The translations under genes and the position numbers were made by a program. Source: Ianthella basta (Eukaryota; Porifera; Demospongiae; Verongiida; Ianthellidae). From it: a DNA stretch of 64,000 nt. Under the pieces are notes generated by a model. That model saw nothing but the letters and a program-made list of their open reading frames with translations, was not told the origin of the DNA and ran no database searches. Each line of letters opens with the position of its first letter. The stretch's first letter is position 1. The stretch lies in the NCBI GenBank assembly GCA_964019415.1, contig OZ025868.1, positions 15,684,578 through 15,748,577 of the forward strand, written 5' to 3'. Of the stretch, positions 10,281 through 21,542 are shown piece by piece.

Positions 10281-13200
10281 GAGCAGGGAGGGGTGGGGCA
10301 ATATGAGCAGGGAGGGGTGGGGCAATATGAGCAGGGAGGGGTGGGGCAATATGAGCAGGGAGGAGTGGGGCAATATGAGCATGGAGGGGTGGGGCAATAT
10401 GAGCAGGGAGGGGTGGGACAATATGAGTAGGGAGGGGTGGGACAATATGAGCAGGGAAGGGTGGGGCAATATGAGCAGGGAGGGGTGGGGCAATATGAGC
10501 AGGGAGGGGTGGGACAATATGAGCAGGGAGGGGTGGGGCAATATCAGCGGGGAGGGGTGGGGCAATATCAGCGGGGAGGGGTGGGGCAATATGAGCAGGG
10601 AGGGGTGGGGCAATATGAGCAGGGAGGGGTGGGACAATATGAGCAGGGAGGGGTGGGGCAATATCAGCGGGGAGGGGTGGGGCAATATGAGCAGGGAGGG
10701 GTTGGGCAATATGAGCAGGGAGGGGTGGGACAATATGAGTAGGGAGGGGTGGGGCAATATGAGCAGGGAGGGGTGGGGCAATATGAGCAGGGAGGGGTGG
10801 GACAATATGAGTAGGGAGGGGTGGGACAATATGAGCAGGGAAGGGTGGGGCAATATGAGCAGGGAGGGGTGGGGCAATATGAGCAGGGTGGGGTGGGGCA
10901 ATATCAGCGGGAAGGGGTGGGGCAATATCAGCGGGAAGGGGTGGGGCAATATGAGCAGGGAGGGGTGGGGCAATATCAGCGGGGAGGGGTGGGGCAATAT
11001 CAGCGGGGAGGGGTGGGGCAATATGAGCAGGGAGGGGTGGGGCAATATGAGCAGGGAGGGGTGGGGCAATATCAGCGGGGAGGGGTGGGGCAATATGAGC
11101 AGGGAGGGGTGGGGCAATATGAGCAGGGAGGGGTGGGGCAATATGAGCTGGGAGGGGTGGGGCAATATGAGCAGGGAGGGGTGGGGCAATATCAGCGGGG
11201 AGGGGTGGGGCAATATGAGCAGGGAGGGGTGGGGCAATATGAGCAGGGAGGAGTGGGGCAATATGAGCTGGGAGGGGTGGGGCAATATGAGCAGGGAGGG
11301 GTGGGGCAATATGAGCAGGGAGGAGTGGGGCAATATGAGCAGGGAGGGGTGGGGCAATATGAGCAGGGAGGAGTGGGGCAATATGAGCAGGGAGGGGTGG
11401 GGCAATATGAGTAGGGAGGGGTGGGGCAATATGAGCAGGGAGGAGTGGGGCAATATGAGCAGGGAGGGGTGGGGCAATATGAGCAGGAAGGGGTGGGGTA
11501 ATGTGAGCGGGGAGGGGAGGGGCAATACGAGCAGGGAGGGGTGGGGCAATATGAGCAGGGAGGGGTGGGGCAATGGGAGCGGGGAGGGGAGGGGCAATAT
11601 GAGCAGGGAGGGGTGGGGCTATATGATCAGGGATGGGTGGGGCAATATGAGCAGGGAGGGGTGGGGCAATATGAGCAGGGAGGGGTGGGGCAATGGGAGC
11701 GGGGAGGGGAGGGGCAATATGAGCAGGGAGGGGTGGGGCAATATGAGCAGGGAGGGGTGGGGCAATATGAGCAGGGAGGGGTGGGGCAATATGAGCAGGG
11801 ATGGGTGGGGCAAAATGAGCAGGGAGGGGTGGGGCAATATGAGCAGGGAGGGGTGGGGCAATATGAGCAGGGAGGGGTGGGGCAATGTGAGCGGGGAGGG
11901 GAGGGGCAATATGAGCAGGGAGGGGTGGGGCAATATGAGCAGAAAGGGGTGGGGCAATGTGAGCGGGGAGGGGAGGGGCAATATGAGCAGGGAGGGGTGG
12001 GGCAATATGAGCAGGGAGGGGTGGGGCAATGTGAGTGGGGAGGGGAGGGGCAATATGAGCAGGGAGGGTGGGGCAATATGAGCAGGGAGGGGTGGGGCAA
12101 TATGAGCAGGGAGGGGTGGGGCAATATGAGCAGGGAGGGGTGGGGCAATATGAGCAGGGAGGGGTGGGGCAATGTGAGCGGGGAGGGGAGGGGTATGTAG
12201 TATGAGCAGGGAGGGGTGGGGCAATATGAGCAGGGAGGGGTGGGGCAATATGAGCAGGGAGGGGTGGGGCAATATGAGCAGGGAGGGGTGGGGCAATGTG
12301 AGCGGGGAGGGGAGGGGTATGTAGTATGAGCAGGGAGGGGTGGGGCAATATGAGCAGGGAGGGGTGGGGCAATATGAGCAGGGAGGGGTGGGGCAATATG
12401 AGCAGGGAGGGGTGGGGCAATGTGAGTGGGGAGGGGTGGGGCAATATGAGCAGGGAGGGGTGGGGCAATATGAGCAGGGAGGGGTGGGGCAATATGAGCA
12501 GGGAGGGGTGGGGCAATATGAGCAGGGAGGGGTGGGGCAATATGAGCAGGGAGGGGTGGGGCAATATGAGCAGGGAGGGGTGGGGCAATATGAGCAGGGA
12601 GGGGTGGGGCAATATGAGCAGGGAGGGGTAGGGCAATATGAGCAGGGAGGGTGGGGCAATATGAGCAGGGAGGGGTGGGGCAATATGAGCAGGGAGGGGT
12701 AGGGCAATATGAGCAGGGAGGGGTGGGGCAATATTAGCAGGGAGGGGTGGGGCAATGTGAGCGGGAGGGTGGGGCAATGTGAGCAGGGAGGGGTGGGGCA
12801 ATGTGAGCGGGGAGGGGAGGGGCAATATGAGCAGGGAGGGGTGGGGCAATGTGAGTGGGGAGGGGAGGGGCTATATGAGCAGGGAGGGGTGGGGCAATAT
12901 GAGCAGGGAGGGGTGTGGCAATATGAGCAGGGAGGGGTGGGGCAATATGAGCAGGGAGGGGTGGGACAATATGAGCAGGGAGTGATGGGGCAATGTGAGC
13001 GGGGAGGGGAGGGGCAATATGAGCAGGGAGGGGTGGGGCAATATGAACAGGGAGGGGTGTGGCAATATGAGCAGGGAGGGGTGGGGCAATATGAGCAGGG
13101 AGGGGTGGGGCAATATGAGCAGGGAGGGGTGGGGCAATATGAGCAGGGAGGGTGGGGCAATATGAGCAGGGAGGGGTGGGGCAATATGAGCAGGGAGGGG

Positions 13201-13760
13201 TGGGGCAATATGAGCAGGGAGGGGTGGGGCAATATGAGCAGGGAGGGGTGGGGCAATATGAGCAGGGAGGGTGGGACAATATGAGCAGGGAGGGGTGGGG
13301 CAATATGAGCAGGGAGGGGTGGGGCAATATGAGCAGGGAGGGGAGGGGCAATATGAACAGGGAGGGGTGGGGCAATATGAGCAGGGAGGGGTGGGGCAAT
13401 ATGAGCAGGGAGGGGTGGGGCAATATGAGCAGGGAGGGGTGTGGCAATATGAGCAGGGAGGGGTGTGGCAATATGAGCAGGGAGGGGTGGGGCAATATGA
13501 GCAGGGAGGGGTGGGGCAATGTGAGCGGGGAGGGGAGGGGCAATATGAGCAGGGAGGGGTGGGGCAATATGAGCAGGGAGGGGTGGGGCAATATGAGCAG
13601 GGAGGGGTGGGGCAATATTAGCAGGGAGGGGTGGGGCAATGTGAGCGGGGAGGGGAGGGGCAATATGAGCAGGGAGGGGTGGGGCAATATGAGCAGAGAG
13701 GGGCGGGGCAATATGAGCAGGGAGGGGTGGGGCAATATGAGCAGGGAGGGGTGGGGCAAT
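10281..13760. repeat. 24-bp G-rich minisatellite, about 145 units
   Basis: Head-to-tail array of a 24-bp unit built from AGCAGGGAGGGGTGGGG plus CAATATG. Variants carry AGCGGGGAGGGG, GTGTGGC, GGGACAAT or one-base losses; two places contain a GGTATGTAGT interruption (about 12195 and 12318). As 24 is a multiple of three, several frames stay open for kilobases: plus-strand MSREGWGN or GQYEQGGV, minus-strand AHIAPPLP, LLILPHPS or CSYCPTPP. These long frames are by-products of the repeat. The G runs are closely spaced, with intramolecular quadruplex potential on the plus strand. Confidence 0.97.
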
Positions 13761-13845
13761 GGAAGGTGTAATGTATAATTATGCATAGTAAGATTACACC
13801 ATACTACACACACTGCAACTACTAGCAATTGCTACTGCAATTACT

Positions 13846-13924
13846 ACACGCGCGCGCACACACACACGCGCACGCACGCACGCACACACACACACATGCG
13901 CACGCACGCACGCACACACACACA
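13846..13924. repeat. Mixed CG/CA dinucleotide tract
   Basis: Alternating purine-pyrimidine stretch of CGCG, CACA and CGCA units, a candidate Z-DNA former, at the edge of the SIK pseudogene region. Confidence 0.9.
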
Positions 13925-14121
13925 TTCACCTCATGACCTGTTAAGAGATGTACTACAGTCTTGTGATTAGGCACTCACCCACACACAGTGAGTGATGTTC
14001 ACTGACACGCTCTCAACAACCCTCAACGCACATCTTGATGTGCAACGTAGGCCGGACACACCACAGAGATGTACAGAGATGTACACACACACACCCTAGA
14101 CACACCCCCTGACACACCCAC

Positions 14122-14515
14122 CTGGTGCCTCCATGTTGCTCTGACCATGCACTGGGTTCCCATTAGTCACTGCATTAGACACCACCACACTACATCCGTG
14201 GTGGAGCTGTGTTTGAAGGGGAGGGGCAACCACTGCTGGGACTATCGGCAGTGGACTCACAAACTGACTGGTAGCCATTGCAGGAGGGCTTGCATAGAGA
14301 ATAGGTGGTGGATGGATGTAGGATGCCGGCTGAGCAAGATTGGGAGCGTCTGCCAGTCTACTTGCTGGGTTGATGGCGTTTGGTCTCACTGCATCAGAGG
14401 ATGCTCCTGGGCTGCTCCGAGTGGAGTGGAGTTTGCGGTGGGTGTTGTTAGGATCCTTGACAACAGGAGAAAACTGGTTGGGGAGTTTGGGCGAGTTGAT
14501 TGACTGCTGCTGCTG
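14122..14515 (-). pseudogene. SIK-like gene fragment: Gln/Pro-rich C-terminal exon
   Basis: Bounded by an acceptor (CCTAG then CAGCAGCAGCAG) and a donor (GCACCAG then GTGGGTG). The open frame starts QQQQSINSPKLPNQF, then Pro/Ser-rich sequence and LQTQLHHGCSVVVSN. The last ~100 bp recur at 34995-35090, 36935-37060, 39592-39660 and 44867-44945 beside other SIK exons, which places this exon in the same gene. Low-complexity tails are normal for SIK kinases. Assignment rests on context, not on a conserved domain. Confidence 0.55.
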
Positions 14516-14629
14516 CTAGGATCGGGGAGGAGGAGAGAATAATAGTGAGGAGGTTAAGAGGAGACAAAACTACTTACATTTCACTCTGTATGTAATACTG
14601 TGTCTGTCACATGACTTGCATGCACTCAC

Positions 14630-14900
14630 ATTAAGTATACTGGCCATGGCTGTTGGCTGTGGGATACCCCCTCTTGTGCCACTCGCAGATGCACCCAAAA
14701 TGGGCAGGTGGGCTCCCAAGTACTGGGTCATCATCGACTGTGGTGGCGGTGCAGGTGCACCAATCGAGGGCTTTCGAGAGCTGTTTCCTGATGATGTGGG
14801 TGACGCCATTCCAGACACGTGGCCCTGTGTAGGGCTCCCCTGGCGCTCCGGGCTAGTGTCTCCACCACTACGCTGGCTGATGTTGAGCTGCTACAGTTGG
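14630..14900 (-). pseudogene. SIK-like gene fragment: Ser/Pro-rich exon with upstream stop
   Basis: Open segment containing GMASPTSSGNSSRKPSIG and APAPPPQSMMTQYLG, ending at a donor (CTTAAT then GTGAGTGC at 14622-14629). It may begin at the acceptor before 14824 or read further back through LNISQRSGGDTSPERQG, which matches the exon at 36935-37190. In that longer reading the CAG of the other copies is TAG here (14891-14893). This copy is therefore probably dead, or spliced differently. Confidence 0.5.
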
Positions 14901-14930
14901 CATTGGAGGTGCAGAAGAGAGGTTGGAGGG

Positions 14931-15860
14931 CAATGCACAGCATAGCAGGACACATGAAAAATGACGTGAACGTAATTCATCCTCTCCAACCTCATGTTGA
15001 AATTCAGTCACTACGACAAACTTGTTGAATGATGTATATAGCAATACATGAAACATGGAGTTTGGATATGTATTATGCAGTATTTAGCGATATACTTCAA
15101 CTTGTGTAGTTTCATTAGGTGCTATGGCAACAAATCCATAGTTTAGTGTGCTACGTACAACTGGCTTGTAGTTTGAAACATTCTGAAGAATAGCCGTTTA
15201 CTTCGAGGTTAGGGTTAGCCACTGAGCACGTCTGAGACATACGAGACATGCACAGGAACTCAGACATTTCCTGTTGTCAACAATAGAGCCTCTCGTTAGC
15301 CCCTTGTTAGTCGCTTATGTACCAACACAATGGGGTATTTGCTGCTGTGCTATATACCTTCAATCAAGTGGTACACACAAATCTTCCTAGTTTGACTAGC
15401 GTCTACTGTCAGAACTTGGGAAAGACATTCGTTGGTGATTCACTTAAAGTTCATTTTCAAAAAGGCAACAATCCAGTTATGTTGTGACACTCACAGGTGC
15501 TAGTCACCTAAACACACTCAGGTGCTTCACGCCCTCATCAGGAAATACATTACACTGTTGCCATTAAATGAATACAACTAACGCTAACACAACTCTTTTG
15601 TAGCATTCCACCCAGTTTAATGCTAGCTCCTGACATTCTGCTAATACTAGCAAATTGCTACTTTCAATGAACTCATTAAGTGACACCATCAGCAGTTCAC
15701 ACCCTACAAGCATCGCACACCATTACCAGGAGAGCAGACACACCTTCTGGGACTGTGCCACTTGTTCCTGCAGGGACATTGGGGTGGCAAGGTCAGAGAG
15801 ATGGCCACTGGCATGGGGGGCTTCCCCCTATGCTTCCCTGAACCGCACCCACACCAGACA
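14931..15860. other. Intergenic/intronic sequence
   Basis: Only 15700-15860 shows kinship to the SIK exon at 35655-35878, and it is too diverged to read as protein. The remainder holds no recognisable feature. Confidence 0.45.
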
Positions 15861-16085
15861 TTAGACTGTAGATCCACTCATCTGACCGGAGCCATCAATC
15901 ATGGCCAACTGGTTTGTGTTGGTGTGGCGCACTTGCATCATCTGCTGGTATTCATTCGGCTTCCATGCACCATCAGAAACACGTCTGTGAGCAATGCGGC
16001 TGTGGCAACAAACACTGCCACCCTGGGGAGTGGGGAGTCCCAGCGCTGAGTAGATTGAATCTAAATTGGAAATGGAAGTGGACAC
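15861..16085 (-). pseudogene. SIK-like gene fragment: RRVSDG phosphosite-type exon
   Basis: The open frame reads STSISNLDSIYSALGLPTPQ and later AHRRVSDGAWKPNEYQQMM. SIK kinases carry a PKA/14-3-3 site of the form RR-A/V-SD in this part of the protein, so RRVSDG is a meaningful match. Degenerate copies at 36210-36360 and 44283-44390 have lost the motif. The segment ends GSTV-stop in this frame. Part of the 14-17 kb SIK block. Confidence 0.55.
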
Positions 16086-16158
16086 AGCATTACCCCTGAC
16101 AGATGGCTACTGTTCAGTTTTCACTTGATTGTAAGTTGTGTGGTATTCCATTGGTACA

Positions 16159-16331
16159 CAGTGGAACCTGTCTAAGGTGGTCGCTGTACAAGGCAGCCGC
16201 TTTACTAAACAGTCAGCCTCCTTGGACCCAAATAGCACTAATACATTGCAATCTACCTCTGTAGGGCAGCCACCTCTCTGTAAAGGCCATTAAAGCTTGC
16301 CATAAGCGGTTGTCTTAGACAGGTTCCACTG
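16159..16331. mobile_element. Short MITE with CAGTGGAACCTGTCTA termini
   Basis: 173 bp with inverted ends CAGTGGAACCTGTCTAAG and CTTAGACAGGTTCCACTG, followed by TA. Termini resemble Tc1/mariner-pogo type non-autonomous elements. Lies within a SIK intron. Isolated copies of the terminus also occur near 20634 and 20688. Confidence 0.75.
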
Positions 16332-16674
16332 TACAATGCAACACTTCAACATTATGCAATACTTGACCAAGTGTGTACGTTCACACTGGTATCTTACAGT
16401 GCAAGCACAAAACATGGTATCATTAAATGAAGTCACCTAATAGCCTTACACAGCTTGCATGTAAGTGATTAATACAGTTCAAACGCTAATGGAATGTACA
16501 TATTAAACTGATTACGAAGATTCATTCATCAGTGGTGTGACCATCAAAAGAACCCAGAGCAAACATCTCCCCATGTCTATGAGCCCACACACACTCCTTT
16601 GGTGGCCACAGAGATACAGCGTAACACAATTACCTATTAAGAAGAATGTGCGTGCCATGTCTTCTCCGACTCAC

Positions 16675-16887
16675 GAGGAGGGCGGTGGTGAAGTGGCTGA
16701 GGGTGCATTAGCTCGTTTTGAACAATCACATTGGGTGTGGCACCGAGTCTACTGGCCGACCCGTCCACTTCAGCCCCTCCCTCTGCCCCGCCCACTCCCT
16801 GCTGCATGCCCTCCTCTGCCAACTGGGTGAGATGCTGCAACTGATCAGGTGTGGGGGGAATCCCCACAATGGTTTGTTCGCAGCTAG
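16675..16887 (-). pseudogene. SIK-like gene fragment: linker exon
   Basis: Reads EQTIVGIPPTPDQLQHL, TQLAEEGMQQGV, then a Gly/Ala-rich part and PHHRPPR before a strong donor (GTGAGTCGG). Start 16887 was chosen among three overlapping TAG acceptors because only the middle one keeps the phase left by the exon at 17188-17424. Lies between that exon and the RRVSDG exon in the minus-strand order of a SIK gene. Its next junction could not be phased. Confidence 0.5.
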
Positions 16888-17187
16888 CTAGCTAGGAAGT
16901 TGCCAGCACTTGGGTTGGGACCTGTGGAGATGTATGTGCATGTGTGTGTGTATGTGCGCATGTGTATTATGTGGGGAGCGAGAGTGTAGAAGGCAAGGGA
17001 TGGCAGTGATCTAACAATGCGGGCACTGCTGGAGTGCTAGCATACAGAGCACTACAAACACATTCACAGATTGAACAAGTCACAGGTTCTGAAAATACTG
17101 TAGTACAGGTCACAAATATGCCCCTACTGCAGTACCTGACACGAGAACACACTGAACAAACTCCAACTTCCTCTTCCGCTCCCTCAC

Positions 17188-17424
17188 CAGTAATCTCTAT
17201 AGGGCTTCTCCTCAACTCCTCCCCTGGACCCATTGCCCCTCCCTCCATCAATAGTGAGCCAACCATTGCAGTGGGGTGGGCAGTACTAGGGTCAATGACA
17301 ATGCGGGGTGGCTGCAACATTGTCGGAGGCTGGGTCGCCTAGCAACAAGCTTCCCCTTGGACCACTGCTCAAGTAGCATGTAGTAGATAGCAGCAAAGTC
17401 ATTGTACATCTTATCATCAACAGC
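17188..17424 (-). pseudogene. SIK-like gene fragment: UBA-end exon with 1-bp deletion
   Basis: Begins AVDDKMYNDFAAIYYMLL, matching the end of the SIK UBA-like region (family form NHFAAIYYLL), then EQWSKGKLVARRPSL. Compared with the intact 238-bp copy at 21543-21780 one base is missing after RRPSL (237 bp), shifting the frame. The rest (IVIDPSTAHPTAMVG) is readable only in another frame. Ends at a GTGAGG donor. Confidence 0.75.
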
Positions 17425-17576
17425 CTATGTGAAGATCAAGAGGGAGAGAAAGTGAAGGGTAGCACAAAGGGCTATTCTAGCATACAGTCTACACTCTTAC
17501 TGTCTTCATGCACTCTCCCTCCAAACCCCTTCTTCTTCATCACTGCATGCTCTCGCTACACACTCCAGCTCACTCT

Positions 17577-17700
17577 CTTGACTTCATTGACACATCTGCA
17601 TGCGTCGCTCCATTTCTTTCCTTGGCTCTCCCCCCACCCCCCAGCCCCACCCTTCCTCTTAGCCATCATCCACTTGTGTGTGAGCACCACGGTCAGAGGC
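17577..17700 (-). pseudogene. SIK-like gene fragment: internally deleted UBA exon
   Basis: Reads VVLTHKWMMA, then Gly-rich sequence and PRKEMERRMQM, but lacks about 60 bp that encode the core of the UBA-like helix pair in the intact copies at 19819-20066 and 42042-42289. The 5' end is also cut off by a breakpoint. An almost identical damaged copy is at 21940-22065, so the damage predates their duplication. Confidence 0.7.
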
Positions 17701-18001
17701 TGACACATTGTACAAGGTCCACAAACTACATCCGGGCTATCTCGACTGCTGCATCATTTGATTCAAGTGTCTTCAGCAGTAAAGGGGTGGGGTCCTCAGA
17801 GGGCGTGGTCAAGGGGTGGGGCCACCATGAGGAGTGAGACCTGATGCACAGAACGAGGTAGAGGGTACCACTGGCCATCTCACAATGAACAAAGTGCTCT
17901 TACACTAGCTTGATAGGTATTGCAATAATTCGCTGTCAGTAAGATTCACAACTTTCACGAATGCAGCAGTCACAAATATTTCTATCACGATCATTTATGT
18001 A

Positions 18002-18513
18002 CCGTATTTGTCCATCTAGAAGCTGGGCTCAATAGAGGCTGGGGCTCAAATAGAAGCCGGTTTCAAATTGATGCTGGGTCAGTCTGGAATCCACACACAG
18101 ACACTCTTCAGCATCTGAGGTGCATGCTTTAGGTACGAATCAAACACAGTGCAACGCATGGTGACTGATTGGACTCCCCTAAGCAGTAGCATTGTCCGAG
18201 AGAAAGCACACCACGTACTTCTTCCTGCATCTAAAGGTCTGAAGTGAGCGTAGAAGAGCCACAAAAGAAGCCGCTGTGAGGGAGATGGGTGTCGTTAGAT
18301 CAGACCGAATTGTGATGTTGGCGACTTCTGAGGACTCGCACCTTCTAGAAAGAGTTCAGCGCATGCAAACATCGAAGGCAGCCATGTGTTATATCAGATT
18401 TTATATAGTAAACATGGCTAGGAATTCAGTTCATTTGTACAGATATTATTAAAGGCCAGGACAAAACCTCTTAAAGGAAATAGATGCCCGGGCCTCTATT
18501 CAGACAAATAAGG
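18002..18513. mobile_element. TA-flanked MITE (CCGTATTTGTCC family), copy in duplicated unit A
   Basis: 512 bp, ends CCGTATTTGTCC and CCTTATTTGTC (reverse complement), TA at 18000-18001 and 18514-18515. Inside are degenerate GAAGCCGG/GAGGCTGG subrepeats. Orthologous to the copy at 22360-22872, so it was present before that duplication. Confidence 0.85.
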
Positions 18514-18707
18514 TACATAGAAATGGTCATTGTATAAAATAATAGTAGCATGGTACCATAGGAAGATGGCAGAACAGTGACAATGACTGAAGCGCTTGCT
18601 TGCTGGATTTAGGAAGCCATGCCAGCTAAGTCCAATGTACACCAGTGTACCCGACAGTGTCTTACACCATACGTATATCTGTGTGTACAGAATACACCAA
18701 TACAAAC

Positions 18708-19301
18708 CTCCTTCTTGTAGTTTCCTTAGCATGAAGGAAGCAAACTTGTTCATCTTTTTGTAGCTTTTCTTCTCAGAGGCAATTCTGAACACTTTTGTCA
18801 CCGTTTCCTCATCTGCATCCTCTTTGAGATAGTTCAAGAGGACGGTGTTACATTCCTCCCTACTCTTTGAACAATGGATGTCACTCTCAACACTCTCTGG
18901 AACTAGCTCCAATGCTCTCAGCTCAGCTGCAATTGTTTTGCAGTTCATTTCTTTGAGAAACCTCTCAGCATGTTTCTGAACAACCTGCACAAGTGTGGCT
19001 GAACCACAAGAGAGATGCAAGTGGTGAAGCAGCCAGTAAAGCATGCGTGAGACCTAGGTAGGCTTGAACAAATAATAGCATGCTGGTCAGAGCCTGAACC
19101 ACACACAATCCAGTGCACAGTCCGAGCTAGTACAAGGCCTCAACACACCTTAGAGGATAGTCATGAGGGCAAGAAGTATGGAGACACTCCACACAGCTCA
19201 CCTTCACAGATGGGTAGACTCCTCTCTGTAGCAAATGCTCCTCCACTCACAGCTGGAGCAGAACTGGAGACAGGTCTGAAGGGACCACTCACAGCTACCG
19301 T
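18708..19301 (-). pseudogene. Orphan CARD-like cassette A (tail of a lost ankyrin-Death gene)
   Basis: Two exons on the minus strand: 19202-19301 (end of exon 3, TVAVSGPFRPVSSSAP) and 18708-18998 (291 bp). The second encodes an all-helical domain of ~95 residues, with HAERFLKEMNCKTIAAEL, LVPESVESDIHCSKSREE and LLNYLKEDADEE, resembling a CARD or related death fold. Junctions are CTGTGAAG/GTGAGC and GGTTCAG/CCACAC. The intron remnant of an ankyrin-Death gene continues upstream to about 19394, where it is joined abruptly to SIK sequence. The ankyrin-Death exon itself is absent. Confidence 0.65.
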
Positions 19302-19394
19302 CTGAGAAGAGGAGGTGGAGGCAGCACAAACACAAGCACACATGACGAGAGCAGCACTTGCTTCCTCCAGACAGCACACCACACAGCACCTTAG

Positions 19395-19818
19395 CAGCAT
19401 GGGGAGGGGACTGGGCACGGGAGGAATGGTATGGAGGTGGTGTGAGTACAAGGGAGTCAATGAAAGGGAACACACTGCTCCAGTACACCACTGTCACACA
19501 CCACACACACCTTCAGGGACCAAAGGGGGAGCAGGCCAACCTAGGGAATGGCAATTACAGGTGTGCCACTGGGGGCAGGTCCTGGATGAGGAGGAGGGAC
19601 CTCCTCATCCACTGGGAGTCAATGAACATCAAAGTCATTGTACGTACATCTTATCCTCAACAGCCTATGGGAAGATCAAGAGGGAGAGAAAGTGAAGGGC
19701 AGCACAAAGGGCTATTATACAATACAGACAACAAACCTACTACCTTCATGCACTCTCCCTAGCTTTTCAAATCTCTTCTTATTCACTTAACTACTCTCCC
19801 TTCCACACTCCAGCTCAC
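19395..19818 (-). pseudogene. SIK-derived fragments, rearranged
   Basis: Includes a Pro-rich fragment shared with 35165-35345 and 37150-37330, and at about 19632-19664 the first bases of the UBA-end exon (AVEDKMY) with a 4-bp insertion. That exon breaks off after TGACTT into unrelated sequence. The same break is seen at 41860-41900, so the truncation predates duplication of this block. No complete exon. Confidence 0.5.
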
Positions 19819-20066
19819 CCTCTTGACTTCGTTCACATCTAGTCCCAACTGTTGAACAGCCACCAGCACAGGTTCACACCACTGCACCATATCGTCGTCT
19901 TCGTACACCTGTATGCGTTGCTCCATTTCTTTCCTTGGTTCTCCCTCCCCACCCCCAGCCCCGCCCTTTCTCTCAGCTGTCATCCACTTGTGTGTGAGCA
20001 CCTTGCTGAGAGGCTGCCTCTTGGTTGGGTTAGTCACCAGCATGTGTCAGATAAGTTGCTCACACT
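19819..20066 (-). pseudogene. SIK-like exon: kinase C-terminus plus UBA, with TGA stop
   Basis: 248-bp exon following the kinase exon at 20285-20408 in correct phase (MSQ plus ECEQLI). It encodes the end of the kinase domain (MLVTNPTKRQPLSKVLTHKWM), a Glu/Lys linker and a UBA-like segment (EPVLVAVQQLGLDVNEVKR). Codon 8 is TGA (20047-20049) where the copy at 42042-42289 has CGA, a change typical of CpG decay and fatal to the kinase reading. Confidence 0.82.
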
Positions 20067-20258
20067 CTGGAATGATAAGACCCCTATGTACATGAGATAA
20101 GAGCCCAGATTGTAAAATAAGAGCCTGGTACCACTATAGTGGGATAGTAGCCAATAATTGTTGCAATAAGAGCCCAGGCTGTTTAAAGAGGAAGGTCTAA
20201 CAAGCAACGAGCCCAACAGAGAGGGACCACAGATCTGTAAGAGACACAACATTGGCTA

Positions 20259-20447
<189 letters not shown>

Positions 20448-20600
20448 TCACACCTCTTCCACTTCACATGCAATACAATAGCAAAGAACAATGAAGTGAA
20501 TATCAACTCACACACTATTCCCCATGCACTCCATCTTACCTCACTTCTCTCCTGACTCCATCCCCTTCAGTAGTGGGTTAGGTGTTACATAGGACAGCAG

Positions 20601-20708
20601 GCAGTGCCCTCAATAGAGAGGTGATTTCTGAACAGTGGAACCTGTCTATTCCAGGCAGTGCCCTCAATAGAGAGGTGATTTCTGAACAGTGGAACCTGTC
20701 TATTCCAG
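20601..20708. repeat. Tandem duplication of a 54-bp unit
   Basis: The unit beginning GCAGTGCCCTCAATAGAGAG and ending CCTGTCTATTCCAG is present twice back to back. The homologous position at 42830-42890 has one unit. Confidence 0.9.
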
Positions 20709-21084
20709 CCAGTGCAAACTCTATTCCAGAAAGGGACTCTCTCACATATGACTGTCAGCTGACACAGAGGGTAGTCAGCTGTCTCCTCCACTCCACTTAG
20801 TCATACAATGGAGAAGAGAGGAGATCATGAAGTGATACAACACACAGTACTGACAGTGTGACATGGACACACAAATACACACACACCTTCAATCAGAGAA
20901 CACATTGCAGGTCTCAAAGAGTGGATGGAGGGAGAAGTCCACAGGTACAAACATGAGAAAATGCAGTCATGTGACTGTCACATGATGTGGAGTTGTAGCC
21001 ATCTGACTCCACCACTCCACTTAGTCACCTACGTATGGTAGAGAGGAGAAGAGATATGCAGTGGTACACGACACTACTGTCAGT

Positions 21085-21215
<131 letters not shown>

Positions 21216-21542
21216 ACCCACGTATGTACGCATGTGCCATTTGTCACTCAGCCAACTGTTAACACACTCCACCTTATGACGTTACTAAAAGTAATCTAGC
21301 ACGCCAGACCCTCTCCACTTGCACACACTCCCTGTATACAACAGTGGCAATGGGCACTGCAGACACTCCATGTAGGCAACTATAGCACACTCACTTCTAG
21401 TACATACCAAACATTGACATTGATGCATCTTAGGATACCACACAATGTCTCCTTGCTCCTCCTATTTCCTCTCCAATTTCTCCTTTCCCCCTCCCCTTCC
21501 CTCCCCTCCCCTCCCCTCCCCTCCCCTCCATTCCTCCTTCAC

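Noticed and set aside
10126-13828. Very long open frames (907, 592, 545, 472, 364 codons) on both strands
   Set aside because: All are translations of the 24-bp minisatellite, open in several frames at once; no unique domain and no splice context.
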